Source: Theocolax elegans
Taxonomy: Eukaryota > Arthropoda > Insecta > Hymenoptera > Cerocephalidae
Assembly (NCBI GenBank): GCA_026168455.1
Contig: CM047428.1
Location: forward strand, 37,166,121-37,230,120
Direction of reading: 5' to 3'
Length of the DNA: 64,000 bases
Positions 11,358 through 23,892 of the stretch are shown one piece after another (position 1 is the stretch's first letter; every line of letters starts with the position of its first letter). The position numbers and the translations under genes are program-made. The notes under the pieces were generated by a model that was not told where the DNA came from, did not search any database, and saw only the letters and a program-made list of their open reading frames with translations.

Positions 11358-12301
11358 TGTTTCGATGTCTATTGCTCGGCTCGCACGAGTTGAATTACGC
11401 GGCGTGATTAAGTCAAGTCGCTCTCACCAAGGTCCGCGCGGCCGGCCCTCTATCGATCAAAAAATAGGGGCCCGCGCAATTAAAGCGGGAACGATCACTC
11501 TCTTCTAGTCCGTCGAGCACTCAACACGTCTTACGGTTAGATTTGTAGTTTTTCGTTAGTATACTCGCAATTCAGCTCTGCCTTTTATTTTACATTCGCG
11601 CTAGCATCCGGTGAATTACTGAGTAGGTTTGTCCTTTTCAGGACGAATCTGCTCACGTGGAAAGCGGTCGCGTACAGATTACGTTTTTCGCGGGACTTCT
11701 CGTCTTCTTTCGGTTTGCGATTCGGTGCGTGCGGTAAAGCGATTAAGTGTGTAAGGGTGTGTGTGTGCGCCTCGAGGCAGTGTAGAACTTGTGGGGGACG
11801 GTGCCACGTGTTAACCGTGATCGTCCCAGGGCGAGCGAATCGCGGCAACTTCTATCGTTGCTCGACACCGAAGCGTCTGGATCCCTGAGACGTCGGGGCG
11901 CGCTCGGTGCATTTTGCGCTTCCCAGGCCCAGCTGATTCTTCTAGACCAGCGAGAAGCTGCGGCGTGATTCGGGTACGATTGAGGACAGCGTTTTCCTTG
12001 GCGACGACGATTAAACCTGCGGCGTACTTAGTTGGTAAGAAAGATCTCTCGTGCGTGCGTTATATGGTACCTCGCGATCTTTTTCCGTATTTTGCGTAAT
12101 TTTAAGATTTAATGTGATGTAACTCAATTTACTTTTTAGTCAATAAATTAGTGCGCTTGTCTCGGCTTTTCTCTCAACCTCGTGAGAGTTTTTATGCCTT
12201 GACAAGTGTCTTTTTTGTTCTGTTCGCGAAATAAAGAGTTTTATTTCTCAACCCAACACTCACTCATCCTTTCAATTCTCCCGATCTATATTAAAATTAC
12301 A
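11358..12301 (+). repeat. BEL copy B 5' LTR (944 bp)
   Basis: TGTTTCGATG to ATTACA. It carries the 5'-LTR variants, including TTTTCAGG and GGCCGGCCC, where the 3' LTRs have TTTTCCGG and GGCCTGCCC. The primer-binding site TGGTGCCCCGGGTGAGGA follows at 12302-12319. Confidence 0.95.
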
Positions 12302-12776
12302 TGGTGCCCCGGGTGAGGAGTGAGTGATTGGGTTTGCGTAATTTGTCATCGTGTTATGCATGTATTTTCGTTAAGTAATTGCGTTATTTGTAGGTAGTTA
12401 ATAAGAGCGTAAATATTATAATATTTTGTTTTTTTTGCATGCTATATTCTTCGATTTCTTGGTTGTAACTTGATACGCTTAGAGTAAACGCTTTATAGCG
12501 CCGAACGACGGTTGCTTCTCAACCGTCCGCCCGTTCTCGGAAGCGAAGCCGCGTGCGTGTTTACATCTCGATATATAATCGTCAACAATTTGATTGTTTT
12601 TTTTCTTCTTTTTTTTTTGTTGTTTGCGATCGACTTATATTCAGGGTATTTAATCCATAGTATTAAGTGTAATAGTTCGTTTTAATTTTTTTTATTTTAC
12701 TTATTCTTATTCCTTTTTTTTTGCAATTCTTTGAGACAAATAATTTTGTGGATTTTATTAAATTAAGGAATTTGTT

Positions 12777-14768
12777 ATGGCTCCTATAAATTTGAAAAAG
12801 CTGACGGCATTACAGACTTCGCGGGAAAATGAGATCGAGAGTATACGTGCGCGGTTGATAGCAAAGCCCCGCGAATCGCTTAATAAGAATATTGTTCAAG
12901 CGCGACTTGAGGCCGTAAAGAACATCTGGAAAGAGGCTCGAAATACGCACTCGGACATTATCGTTAGGGATGATGCGGAAACAGACGCATACGTTGCTGA
13001 TAAATGGTTTGAGCGCATTCAAGGCGTGTACGAAAATACTCTTGACGAGATCTTGACTTTGCTCACATTTTTCGAAAAATCTGATGTAGATTCTAGCGTA
13101 TCGGAGGCGGGTTCGGAACATCACTCCGGTGCACGCGTAGCCAAGTTACCGCAAATTCCCTTACCTACGTTTTCGGGTAAATACGAGGATTGGTCTAGCT
13201 TTTGCGATCCTTTTACTACTCTCGTACATGACGTTCCCGGGTTATCGGATGCTACCAAGTTGCAGTACCTGAAGCTTTGTTTGACTGGAGGAGCTGCTGA
13301 ACTCATTAAGGACGTGACGACTACCGGTGTTAATTACGCCAGTACATGGCAAGCTTTAAACGCACGATACCACAATCCTCGCTTGATTATAAACAAACTT
13401 TTAACATCTTTTATGGAAATTCCGCATTTGAGAAAGGAATCTGCTACTGATCTTCGTATGTTTGTAGATGAAGCGCAGCGGATTATTCGAGCGTTAGGTA
13501 ATTTGAAGCTTCCAGTAGAGCATTGGGATGTTTGGCTCATTTTTTTGTTATCTGATCGATTGGATTCGGAGACTCGAAAGCTGTGGGAATCGGAGCTGAG
13601 TGCTAGAGATCAAGAGGTTGAGTCTAATGATAACTTAACAGTTCCTGTTGCTTGCAGATCGTTTCCTAAATATGCAGATTTAGTTAGGTTTTTAGAAAAA
13701 AGAGCTCAAGCACTCGGCATGGTATCTGCGGAGCGCAAAGCGGAGAAAAGACCTGCTTCTACATCGTCATCAGGACCACAGTTTCGTAAGGTTTTCCATG
13801 CGAGTTCTTCTAGACAAAAGGGGAATTCCACATGTTCGTTATGCTCCGGTATCCATCCGCTTTCAAAATGTTTTAAGCTGAAGGATAAGAATCCTCATGA
13901 ACGATTGTCGGTTGTTAGGCGTTTACAGGCCTGCTTTAATTGTCTAGGTTCGCATCGAGTTAATAATTGCCCTTCATCGGGTCGGTGCTCGGTGTGTCAA
14001 GGTAAACACCACTCTCTCTTACACCTCAAGGCACAAGGCGGTTTGCAAGCTTCCCAAGGAAAGCCGAGCGGCCCTCAAGGAGAGGACAAATCGAATACTA
14101 GGGCCCCGGTTGTAAATCTACATGCATCGACTGTTCCCATTTCGAAGCGTAGGGTGATTTTGGCTACAGCACGTGTACAAGTAGTAGGTCCGAGCGGTGA
14201 TAGCACTGTGGTTAGAGCTCTTTTAGATCAAGGGTCAGAAAGTTCCTTTGTAGCAGAATCAATTGTACAGATGTTGGGACTACCCAAAACTAATACATGT
14301 GTTCGTTTAACAGGACTTGGCGCCAAAAAAACCGGTACTGCGCGTTCGATGACTCAGCTTGTTCTAAAATCCATGGTTGATAAGAATTTTCAACTTCAAA
14401 CAAGCGCACTGGTACTTCCTCGTCTCACATCACAACTTCCGATGAATAGTATTGATAATTTAGATTTAAGTCAATTCGATGATATAACTCTTGCCGACCC
14501 TCAATTTTACGTTTCAAATAAGGTAGAGATTATCCTAGGTGCCGACGTATACGGGCAGCTGCTTCGTTCAGGTGTAAAGCGATTTTCTCATTCGCAAATT
14601 GTAGCTCAGGACACGGGTTTTGGATGGGTTATTTCAGGTTCCTTACAGGTGGAGGCTTCACGGCGGGCGGAGCAGTCCAAGCTTTATACAACACGACAGG
14701 TATTGCATTGCACGCCAATGCAAGAATTGGATCAAAATTTGCAGCGTTTCTGGGCACTTGATGATTGA
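12777..14768 (+). pseudogene. BEL/Pao Gag-protease frame (copy B)
   Basis: The 663-codon translation equals that of copy A at 1025-3016. It has the DUF1759-type Gag, three zinc knuckles and a DQG protease, and it ends at the same premature TGA (14766-14768) with an open frame beyond it. Confidence 0.9.
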
Positions 14769-14898
14769 CCATCGTCGACTACAAAGTTGAAACCTGAGGA
14801 TGAGGCTTGCGAGACTTTATTTAAGGAAACTCATACTCGTGATTCTTTAGGTCGTTACGTTGTATGTTTACCATTAAAACCAAATCTTCCCTCGGCCG

Positions 14899-15283
14899 CA
14901 CTATGGGAAAAAGGTAAGAATTTTGTCCTAAAATCGTAGAACTCTTGTTGTGATAGGTGCAGAATAATGAAATTTGAGGGTAAGATAGTTGATGAAATAT
15001 GCTATCTGGGAAAATTAAAGTTATGAGTTCAAGGTCATTTTATGACCTTCAAAAATGAGATCAAACATGTTAGTTTTATGAAAAAATTTAGTTTCTTCTT
15101 ATTAAAATGAGTAAAAATGTTAAATTATAATATATTATATAGATATTTTGAAATATTTTTGTCTGCTGATTAGAACTGCTGAACTAAAAAAATCGAATCA
15201 CTTTTTGCTCTTAAAAAACGCAGTAGGTTAATTCTTGAAAGTTCCTTAGAAAACTTAGAACTGAACGGGTTCATGAGTGTGTG

Positions 15284-15315
<32 letters not shown>

Positions 15316-16536
15316 TACTATATATATAGTATATATATTATAATTTATATTTCATCCAGTGAGTTATATTAAAATTATATTCAAAATATTATTTGCAAAT
15401 ATACAAATATACAAATGTTGTTTATATTTACTTTATGTTTACTTATGTCTACCAAAGAATTTACATAAAATGTATTTTTATGAGATAAATTTACTACAAT
15501 TATTTAACAATCTCGTATAAAAACTAATCCAAAACACACGCATACTCCCACACATAGTCCCACCCACACACACACACACACATATATATATATAGTATAT
15601 ACATACTATATATATAGTATGTGTGTGTGTGATTTTGCCGTATGACACTTCGCCGTCGGACCCTTCGCCGTAAACATTTCGCCGTATGAGACCTTTTGCC
15701 GTATAACTATTTCGCCGTATGAGACATCTTGCCGTATAACATTTCGCCGTATGAGACATTTTGCCGTACGCGATTGGGTTATAGGGTTATAGGGTTATTG
15801 GTTGAGCAGGGGGTTTGGGGGGCGCAGCCCCCATTACACTTTTGTTGTTACACACATACAGTATCGGTAAATTATTTGTAATTATAACTAGACTATATAA
15901 CAAACAATTTTTCAATTTCAATATATGATTTGTTTACACTCAAAGTTAATCGCCTAAGTACTTGTGATTAATTGATTAGTTATCATTCGTTTTTCATAAG
16001 TATTTTTTCCTACTTTACGGCGAGAAGTTCCTTACGGCAAAATGTCACATACGGCCAAAATTCCATACGGCGAATGTCCCGCACGGCGAAAAGTAACACG
16101 GCGATTTGTCCGACGGCGAAGTGTCCAACGGCGTATATATATATATATATACACACACTCATGAACCCGTTCAGTTCTAAGTTTTCTAAGGAACTTTCAA
16201 GAATTAACCTACTGCGTTTTTTAAGAGCAAAAAGTGATTCGATTTTTTTAGTTCAGCAGTTCTAATCAGCAGACAAAAATATTTCAAAATATCTATATAA
16301 TATATTATAATTTAACATTTTTACTCATTTTAATAAGAAGAAACTAAATTTTTTCATAAAACTAACATGTTTGATCTCATTTTTGAAGGTCATAAAATGA
16401 CCTTGAACTCATAACTTTAATTTTCCCAGATAGCATATTTCATCAACTATCTTACCCTCAAATTTCATTATTCTGCACCTATCACAACAAGAGTTCTACG
16501 ATTTTAGGACAAAATTCTTACCTTTTTCCCATAGTG
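14899..16536. mobile_element. Transib-like foldback in BEL copy B, itself interrupted
   Basis: Same termini (CACTATGGG and CCCATAGTG), same GGCCG target duplication (14894-14898 and 16537-16541) and same arms as in copy A. It is 498 bp longer because of a nested piece at 15632-16132 placed in its TG/TA microsatellite centre. Confidence 0.75.
15632..16132. mobile_element. Insertion with inverted arrays of a TTCGCCGTATGAGACAT-type unit
   Basis: Absent from the otherwise matching foldback in copy A. The left end carries about nine repeats of an 18-19 bp unit (GCCGTATGAGACATTT and variants). The right end carries the same unit inverted (TACGGCGAATGTC and variants). The outermost parts form an imperfect terminal inverted repeat around GACACTTCGCCGTCGGAC. 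The centre holds TTATAGGG-like repeats and a G/C hairpin GGGGGCGCAGCCCCC. No protein is encoded. It behaves as a non-autonomous foldback-type element; the superfamily is unknown to me. Confidence 0.65.
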
Positions 16537-16558
16537 GGCCGCTGCTGAGATTAGACAA

Positions 16559-17641
16559 ATGGCTCTTGGTTCACTCTCTTCGATGCATCGTCGCTTCGCT
16601 CGCGATTTAAATTTAGCGCAGTCTTATCGTGAATTTATGCTAGAGTATGAACGATTAGGGCACATGACGCGGATCCCGGATACGGACATTCGACAAGAGG
16701 GTGCCTGGTACTTACCACATCATGCTGTTGTGCAAACTTCAAATTCCGCTCGAAAACTCAGGGTCGTTTTTGACGCGTCTAGACGTACTAAGGAAGGTCA
16801 TTGCCTTAACGATTTTTTACATACAGGGGCTCCGTTACAGGGTGACCTCTCACTGATTCTCCTCAACTGGCGTAAATATCGATTTGCGTTTACAGCAGAT
16901 ATAGTCAAGATGTTTAGGCAGATCCAGGTAAACCGCGCAAATCAAGAGTTACAAAGAATTGTTTGGTCGCCTTCCGCTGATCTCGCTCCCGTAGATTATC
17001 GATTAAATACGGTTACTTATGGAACGGCCTGTGCACCATTCTTGGCTATTCGAACGTTGTCCCAACTCGTTCAGGACGAGGGAGCCCGATTCCCGCTTGG
17101 AGCAGTATGTCTCAAGGACGAGACGTATGTAGACGACATATTCGCTGGGTCGGACGACCTTTCCACCGCAGTGCAAAAAAGAGTCGAGCTTACAGATCTC
17201 TTGAGTGTAGCAGGGTTTTCTCTCGATAAATGGGCGGCAAATGATCCCAAGTTAATTCCTGCGCAAGTTCAGCAAAATATCGTGAAGCAGTTTGAGGAAG
17301 GCCATTCAATTAAAACTCTCGGAGTCTATTGGCAGCCAATTCAAGACAGTTTTAGTTTTACTAGTATAGATGTTACAGAACTAGCCGCTGCTTCAACAAA
17401 ACGCTCTATCCTCTCGAACATTGCTCGGCTTTTTGATCCGTTAGGTTGCGTCTCTCCCATCACTGTGACAGCTAAAATTTTAATGCAGGACTTATGGCTA
17501 CAGAAATGTGATTGGGATTCTCCCTTACCTGCGGAGCTTTGTGAACGTTGGTATAAATATAGTCAATCGTTATCTGATCTACCTTCGTTATCAATTGATC
17601 GATGGATAGGGTTCACCACTAGTCGTGCGTGGATTCTCTGA
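16559..17641 (+). pseudogene. BEL/Pao reverse transcriptase segment (copy B)
   Basis: The 360-codon translation equals that of copy A at 4309-5391, including the YVDD catalytic motif near residue 189 and the same aberrant C-terminal tail where the frame breaks. Confidence 0.9.
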
Positions 17642-19628
17642 TGCTTCTTCTCGAGCTTATGCCGCTGTAATTTATTTACGAGTCGATGATGGAGAAGGTA
17701 GAATTAGTGTTTCTTGGTTAGCTGCAAAATCAAAGGTCGCTCCAGTAAAGACGGTTAGTATTCCCAATTTAGAATTGTGCGGAGCTGCGCTTCTCGTCAA
17801 GTTGGTTCGTCACGTTCAAAGATTAGACTTCCTCCAAGGGATTCCGATTTTTGCTTGGTCGGATAGCCAAATCGTACTCACTTGGTTACGTAAGCATCCA
17901 TGTAACTGGAAAACGTTTGTTGCGAACCGTGTTTCTTACATCCAGACTGAGTTGCCTTCAGCTACTTGGTCACACGTTCCCTCTAAGGAAAATCCAGCGG
18001 ATCTTGCCACACGCGGTACCGAGCCAGCAGAGTTATTGCGTTCTGATCTTTGGTGGCACGGACTTGCTTGGCTCTCTGAGCCATCAGAACAGTGGCCTAA
18101 ACTGATAGAACCTCAGCGAGTTTTGCAGGCTAGAACTTCTCCTTCAGAATCCGAAATTTTAAGTCGATTTTCGTCCTTGACTCGATTGATTCGCGTTGTA
18201 GCCTATTGTCGTCGTCCAATTCTTAATCTACGTAGACGTAAGGCAAATCAAGAGACTCTACCGCCGTTTCTTACTACTTCGGAATTGATTGAAGCTCGCA
18301 ATATAGTAATTCGTTTATCACAATCGAGTAGTTTTGCAGTTGAAATAGATACATTGAAATCGGGAAAGAGATTATCCAAGCGGAACCGACTAAACAAATT
18401 AAACCCAGTTTTGAGCAAGGACGGCATTTTACGGGTTGGAGGTCGACTTAAACATTCAAGTCTTTCTGTGAATAGTAAACATCCTCCTATTTTAGATCAG
18501 TACTCCACCCTTAGTTCACTATTTGTACATGCGGCTCATCGACTTTGCTTACATGGAGGACTTACTCTAACATCTAGTGTTCTTATGCAGCAGGTATGGA
18601 TTTTAGGCCGAAATAGATTAGTGAAATCAATTATTCATAAGTGCGTAGTTTTTCAACGAGTCAAACCTCAATCGGCTCAGCAATTGATGGGAGATCTTCC
18701 CGCTGATCGCGTGAATGTAAGTAGGCCGTTCGCTGTCTCCGGTTTAGATTACGCAGGTCCAGTGCAAGTTCGTACTACTAAAGGGCGGGGGCATCGTTCG
18801 TATAAAGGTTACATCGTCGTCTTTGTATGCTTTTCTACTCGTGCAATTCACCTTGAACTCGTTAGTGATTTGACTACGGCTTCCTTTATCAGCGCTTACC
18901 GTCGATTCGTCGGCAGACGAGGAGTTTGTCGAAAACTTTATAGCGACAATGCTACAAATTTCCACGGAGCAGACAAGGAGTTACAGGCAATGTTTCAGCG
19001 AGCATCGGAATTTTACAAAGACGTTGCTGCTAGCCTTGCCAACGATGGGACCGAATGGAAGTTTATTCCTCCTAGCACCCCACATTACGGCGGACTTTGG
19101 GAAGCAGGAGTCAAATCTGTTAAGCACCATCTGAAGAGAGTAATAGGAGAAGCTTGCTTAAATTCGCGTCCACTAGGGCCTCTAACCTCAGATATTGATG
19201 ATCTTCATGCGTTGACGCCTGCTCATTTCCTACATGGGAGTATTTCCGCGTTACTTCCGGATCACGAATTACCTGAAGTTCCTCAAAATCGTTTGGATCG
19301 CTTTCAGTTGCTTCAGCGTATTCGGAATCAATTCTGGAAACGATGGTCTTCCGAGTATCTCCTTCACCTGCAGCAGCGAGCTAAATGGCGTGTTCCAACA
19401 GAGAACTTTTGTGTAGGGAGGCTCGTTTTAGTCAAAGACGATCGCTATCCACCATCAAAATGGCCCCTTGGACGAATAGTTGAAGTACATCCTGGTCCAG
19501 ATAATCTTGTGCGGGTTGTGACGGTCAAAACAGTCAACTCTATTCTCCGTCGTCATATCGCTCGTTTATGTCCGTTGATAACTGAGGAAAATTGTAAAGA
19601 GCCTGTGGTAGATAGTGTGCAAAATTGA
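17625..19628 (+). pseudogene. BEL/Pao RNase H and integrase segment (copy B)
   Basis: The 667-codon translation equals that of copy A at 5375-7378. It has the RNase H GFSDASS and WSDSQ motifs, the integrase YSDNATNF and GGLWEAGV motifs, the CVVF change in the zinc-binding domain and the same deletion of about 20 residues after the catalytic glutamate region. Confidence 0.9.
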
Positions 19629-19656
19629 TTCGTCTGTTAGACGAAGGCGGGCGGGA

Positions 19657-20600
19657 TGTTTCGATGTCTATTGCTCGGCTCGCACGAGTTGAATTACGCG
19701 GCGTGATTAAGTCAAGTCGCTCTCACCAAGGTCCGCGCGGCCTGCCCTCTATCGATCAAAAAATAGGGGCCCGCGCAATTAAAGCGGGAACGATCACTCT
19801 CTTCTAGTCCGTCGAGCACTCAACACGTCTTACGGTTAGATTTGTAGTTTTTCGTTAGTATACTCGCAATTCAGCTCTGCCTTTTATTTTACATTCGCGC
19901 TAGCATCCGGTGAATTACTGAGTAGGTTTGTCCTTTTCCGGACGAATCTGCTCACGTGGAAAGCGGTCGCGTACAGATTACGTTTTTCGCGGGACTTCTC
20001 GTCTTCTTTCGGTTTGCGATTCGGTGCGTGCGGTAAAGCGATTAAGTGTGTAAGGGTGTGTGTGTGCGCCTCGAGGCAGTGTAGAACTTGTGGGGGACGG
20101 TGCCACGTGTTAACCGTGATCGTCCCAGGGCGAGCGAATCGCGGTAACTTCTATCGTTGCTCGACACCGAAGCGTCTGGATCCCTGAGACGTCGGGGCGC
20201 GCTCGGTGCATTTTGCGCTTCCCAGGCCCAGCTGATTCTTCTAGACCAGCGAGAAGCTGCGGCGTGATTCGGGTACGATTGAGGACAGCGTTTTCCTTGG
20301 CGAAGACGATTAAACCTGCGGCGTACTTAGTTGGTAAGAAAGATCTCTCGTGGGTGCGTTATATGGTACCTCGCGATCTTTTTCCGTATTTTGCGTAATT
20401 TTAAGATTTAATGTGATGTAACTCAATTTACTTTTTAGTCAATAAATTAGTGCGCTTGTCTCGGCTTTTCTCTCAACCTCGTGAGAGTTTTTATGCCTTG
20501 ACAAGTGTCTTTTTTGTTCTGTTCGCGAAATAAAGAGTTTTATTTCTCAACCCAACACTCACTCATCCTTTCAATTCTCCCGATCTATATTAAAATTACA
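19657..20600 (+). repeat. BEL copy B 3' LTR (944 bp)
   Basis: TGTTTCGATG to ATTACA, carrying the same 3'-LTR variants as copy A's 3' LTR (GCGGTAACT, GAAGACGATT, GTGGGTGCG, TTTTCCGG, GGCCTGCCC). Confidence 0.95.
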
Positions 20601-21140
20601 GAGGCCTTTCTTCCGAATCAGGAGGAATGAAGAACAATAAAGCGACCTCATTCTTATCATTCAATCCCAACTTCCAATCGTGCCTACCAGCTTCAGTTGA
20701 TGGCAGATCGCAACCCAAGCTCCACACCATCTTAAGTTACGTACGAAACAGTGGTTAATGTAAATACAATCAAAAAAATTTTTAATTACAAAATGTCTGT
20801 TGTATAAACCTTTCACAATGAAAATTATAATTCATTCACTTAAAAATGAAGTTTAAAGAATTTATGCAGTGTAGTTATTTTTATTGCAATACACAGCACA
20901 CAATACACAAAATGATGATTAAACAATAATAACATTTAATTTATTTCTATTAATGTACAAATCCATTTTTTTTTCAAAACTTTACTTTTATAATTTTTTC
21001 GAATTATTTTCAATTGTCTTTATATATTTTAAAAGTGAATACACTTTAATAAGACGAACACGTATAATGTATTAACCGATTTCAATGAAGTTACATAAAT
21101 ATTTCTGAAAATAGGTTTTATAATATACGAAATAAAGATT
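20601..21140. repeat. Duplicated 3' flank of BEL copy B
   Basis: Matches 8351-8890. It is identical by eye to 21091, then about 12% different up to 21140, where an unrelated LTR begins. No gene is seen. Confidence 0.9.
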
Positions 21141-21433
21141 TGTTAAGGCTCAATTATTACACACATACACTGAGATTGTACTGTGCATGCGTGATGAGTT
21201 AAATATGCTCGGTCGAGTGAGTCGGTATGTGAACACCGAGCGCGACGTTAGATCCGTTGAGACCGCTAAGCGGTGAGGCAGTTTGCTGCGTGCGTAGTAT
21301 TTTAAGTTAATCAACGCAAAAGTTTTGTAATACTAAATATTTTCAGTTACTTTTAACTATTTCCTGTAATCATTTATTTCTTTTAAATAAATCAATATTA
21401 ACGAACCCGAGTATCTGTTCTCAGTTTATAACA
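21141..21433 (+). repeat. LTR of a Gypsy-type relic (about 293 bp)
   Basis: Starts TGTTAAGG and ends TATAACA, with an AATAAA signal near 21386. It breaks the flank shared with copy A, so it inserted after or independently of the duplication. The sequence that follows (about 21434-21690) resembles a leader. The right LTR boundary and the primer site are not certain. Confidence 0.55.
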
Positions 21434-21690
21434 ATATTCAGAAGTGGGATCGCTACACAGATGCAGGATTCTAGATAAATACAGAGTGTGATATGGATAG
21501 TTTGCTAGAGAGCTACGTGTTTAGTAATATTTTCTTTTTTTTTTTATACGAAGAATCAAAGATTTCAAGTGTTCAGATTGAAATTATTTTCGTTAAGTAA
21601 ATTTAATAACTGTAGCCAAGAATTTTGTGAGAGACAAGATGGCATCTGAGTGAATTTTTCGAATCGACGTAACAATTAATTTCTATCAAC

Positions 21691-22420
21691 ATGTCAGAAG
21701 CACAGAGGCTTCAAGAGGCGTTAGCCGAAATCGATCGATTAAAAACACGAAGACAGGAGGATCGAAATATTTTTGAGAAGCACATCCGTGATTTGGAAGC
21801 GTAAACGGCGCAATTATGTAACAACTTCGAAGCACAAATTTCTCAGAACACTTCACCAACGGATTCTTTAGCGAACGCCATTGTTTCGCTTACTGACGTA
21901 ATGATTCAACAATCTCAAGCATTGTCTGCACTACGTAACTCATAAGGACAACCCGATCAAGGACAATTATTCGCGCTCGCAAGTGTACAAAATATTATTA
22001 CCGAATTTCACGGCAATGAAGGTCCCGAAAAAGCGCGATTGTGGATAAATGAGCTGAACAGCACGAAATTATTATACAGTTGACCCATGCAGTAACCTTG
22101 AGTGTCGCGAAAACTCGACTTAAAGATAGAGCTTGAAAGTGGCTTATGACCAAAGCGAAAGTAATCACGACTTTTGAGAGTTTCAAAGATATTTTTAATT
22201 AAAGAAAAATTAAAAGCCATGATAGGTAGTAGCCAGATAATAGCCAGATAAGTGTTATAAATGCGGCCACGCGGGCTATGTCTAGAAATTGCGAGAAACC
22301 AAAACGAGATTTCGTATGCTTTTCGTGTAATCGTCCAAGTCACGCAGCTTCACGATGCCCGATAAGTAAGTCGCGCAATGTAGTTAATGCTAAAGTTAGT
22401 ATTGAAGAGGTTAATTTTTT
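21691..22420 (+). pseudogene. Gypsy-type Gag relic with two zinc knuckles
   Basis: Begins ATG with a coiled-coil-like N-terminus (MSEAQRLQEALAEIDRLK) and contains a Gag-like segment (GPEKARLWINELNSTKLL). It ends with CCHC knuckles CYKCGHAGYVSRNC and CFSCNRPSHAASRC (about 22255-22358). Several in-frame stops (for example near 21802 and 21943), frameshifts and an internal deletion make it a pseudogene. It stops near 22420, where a minus-strand Gypsy integrase begins. The protein would bind and package element RNA. Confidence 0.7.
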
Positions 22421-22423
22421 CGG

Positions 22424-23695
22424 ACCCTGGTTGTATACCCTAGCTTGTTTCTCTCTCGATTTCTCTAAATTCTTAGCTACTATATCCCTCACTATATCTA
22501 ACCTACGAACCCTATCAGCCCACACAGAATCATCAACCCTACTAATTGGTTGAGGTTTCTCGACCTCCCTACGTAAACTCTTTACTAGTTTCGGGTGCTT
22601 CCCGTAATTTAAAAACGCTGGTGACACTCGGGTCGACGATTGAATTGCCGTATTTAAAGCGTGTCGGAATTCATGAAGATGTTGATCCCAAGTCCGATGA
22701 TCTGCTTCGACAAACGTTGCAATCATCGTTTTAAGCGTGCGATTGCTACGTTCGACAGGATTCGCTTGCCGATGGTAAGGAGGTGTAGTGATATCTTTCA
22801 CCCCATATCCTACTAAAATATCGTTCAGATATTTATTCTCAAACTCCTTATCATTATCCGTAAGCAAATATTCTGGAGTTTCCCACCGAAATAAAACTAA
22901 CTCCTCGAACGCTCTCGCTACCGCATTCCCATCAGCAGATCTCAATGGTTTCAACTCAATCCAGCGAGTAAATAAATCTTGAAATACCAGCAGATATTTG
23001 CATTGATTTTTACTGGCCGGAAACTCCATCATATCCGCCGCAACGACAACCCACGGTTTCTCTACTACCCTACTACTCATCAGTCCCTGAGGCCCTGATT
23101 GAGAAACTTTGTACTTTTGACAAGTTTCACACCCTACTACAAATTTATGAATGTCGTACCACATTACTCTCCAGAAATACTCCCTAGCGACCTTATCATA
23201 TGTCTTCTCGACCCCTAAATGACCTGCGGAGGTACCGCAATGGGCATCACTCATGACCCGATCACGTTGCTCCTCCGGAACTACTAATTTCCAGGACTCT
23301 TCTCTATTGGTCACTGGGTCTAACAGTGGTTCGTTCCGGAATCTATACAGCATTCCATCTTCCACTTTCCACTGCTGATACCTATCAGGGAACTGCTGAA
23401 CATTGCTCAGCATGTTGAGGTACCACGGATCTCCAATCTCTTTAAAGGCAGCTACTACATTTTCTTCAGACTCGTACATCCTGGAGAGAGCATCTGGGAC
23501 TTGATTCAAGGCTCCTTTCCTATGAATTATCTCAAAATCCCATTGCTGCATCTCCAGGGCCCAACAAGCAAGTCTACCCGTCGGCTCTTTTAAATTCCTC
23601 AGCCACCTAAGAGTACTGTGATTCGTGATCGCCGTAAACTTATAACCCTCAAGATAGGCCTCAACTTCTTGATTGCCCAGAGCAATGCCAAACAC
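22424..23695 (-). pseudogene. Gypsy RNase H end and integrase
   Basis: The element part covers about 425 residues. The RNase H end (HRKGALNQVPDALSRM, residues 58-73) is followed by the integrase zinc domain H152, H159, C189, C192. The catalytic core has D221, D280 and E315, a DD35E-like spacing. The enzyme would insert cDNA into the chromosome. The last residues on the minus strand, after NQGPKK, are antisense to another element's gag and do not belong to it. A frameshift separates this frame from the preceding RNase H piece. Confidence 0.9.
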
Positions 23696-23892
23696 TCCTT
23701 TTCAGTGGTTGTATAATTTCGCTCCGCAGCAGTCAGCACCCTACTAATATAGACGATGGGATGTTCTCCGTCCTCCTGATCCTGTGTCAGCACAGCCCCC
23801 AAGGCAAAGTTGCTAGCGTCGCACTGAACCTTGAAAGGCCTGCCGAAATCAGGTCTAGCAAGAACAGGAGCGGCAGTCAAGGCTTGTTTCAA
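23599..23892 (-). pseudogene. Gypsy RNase H N-terminal part
   Basis: Starts after the nested insertion (LKQALTAAPVLARPDF) and contains the RNase H core FKVQCDASNFALGAVL and RNYTTTEKECLALLWAIKK. The last 25 residues are out-of-frame tail. The true frame passes into the integrase frame near 23690. The enzyme would degrade the RNA strand of the RNA-DNA hybrid. Confidence 0.85.

Larger units (their letters stand above)
11358..20600 (+). mobile_element. BEL/Pao LTR retrotransposon, copy B (complete ends)
   Basis: Bounded by two 944-bp LTRs and by a perfect 5-bp target-site duplication GAGGC (11353-11357 and 20601-20605). Order and all lesions are as in copy A: TGA at 14766-14768, Transib-like insertion, frameshift near 17630, integrase deletion and Cys-to-Phe change. 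The sole structural difference is an extra piece of about 500 bp inside the foldback at 15632-16132. Shared lesions rule out independent transposition of the two copies. Confidence 0.95.

Noticed and set aside
15478..15759. 93-codon minus frame with YTAKGLIRR-type repeats
   Set aside because: Translation of the GCCGTATGAGACAT array; repetitive peptide with no independent support.
15770..15805. TTATAGGG repeats as telomere sequence
   Set aside because: Only about three imperfect units inside a transposable element; insect telomeres usually use TTAGG, and the location is internal.
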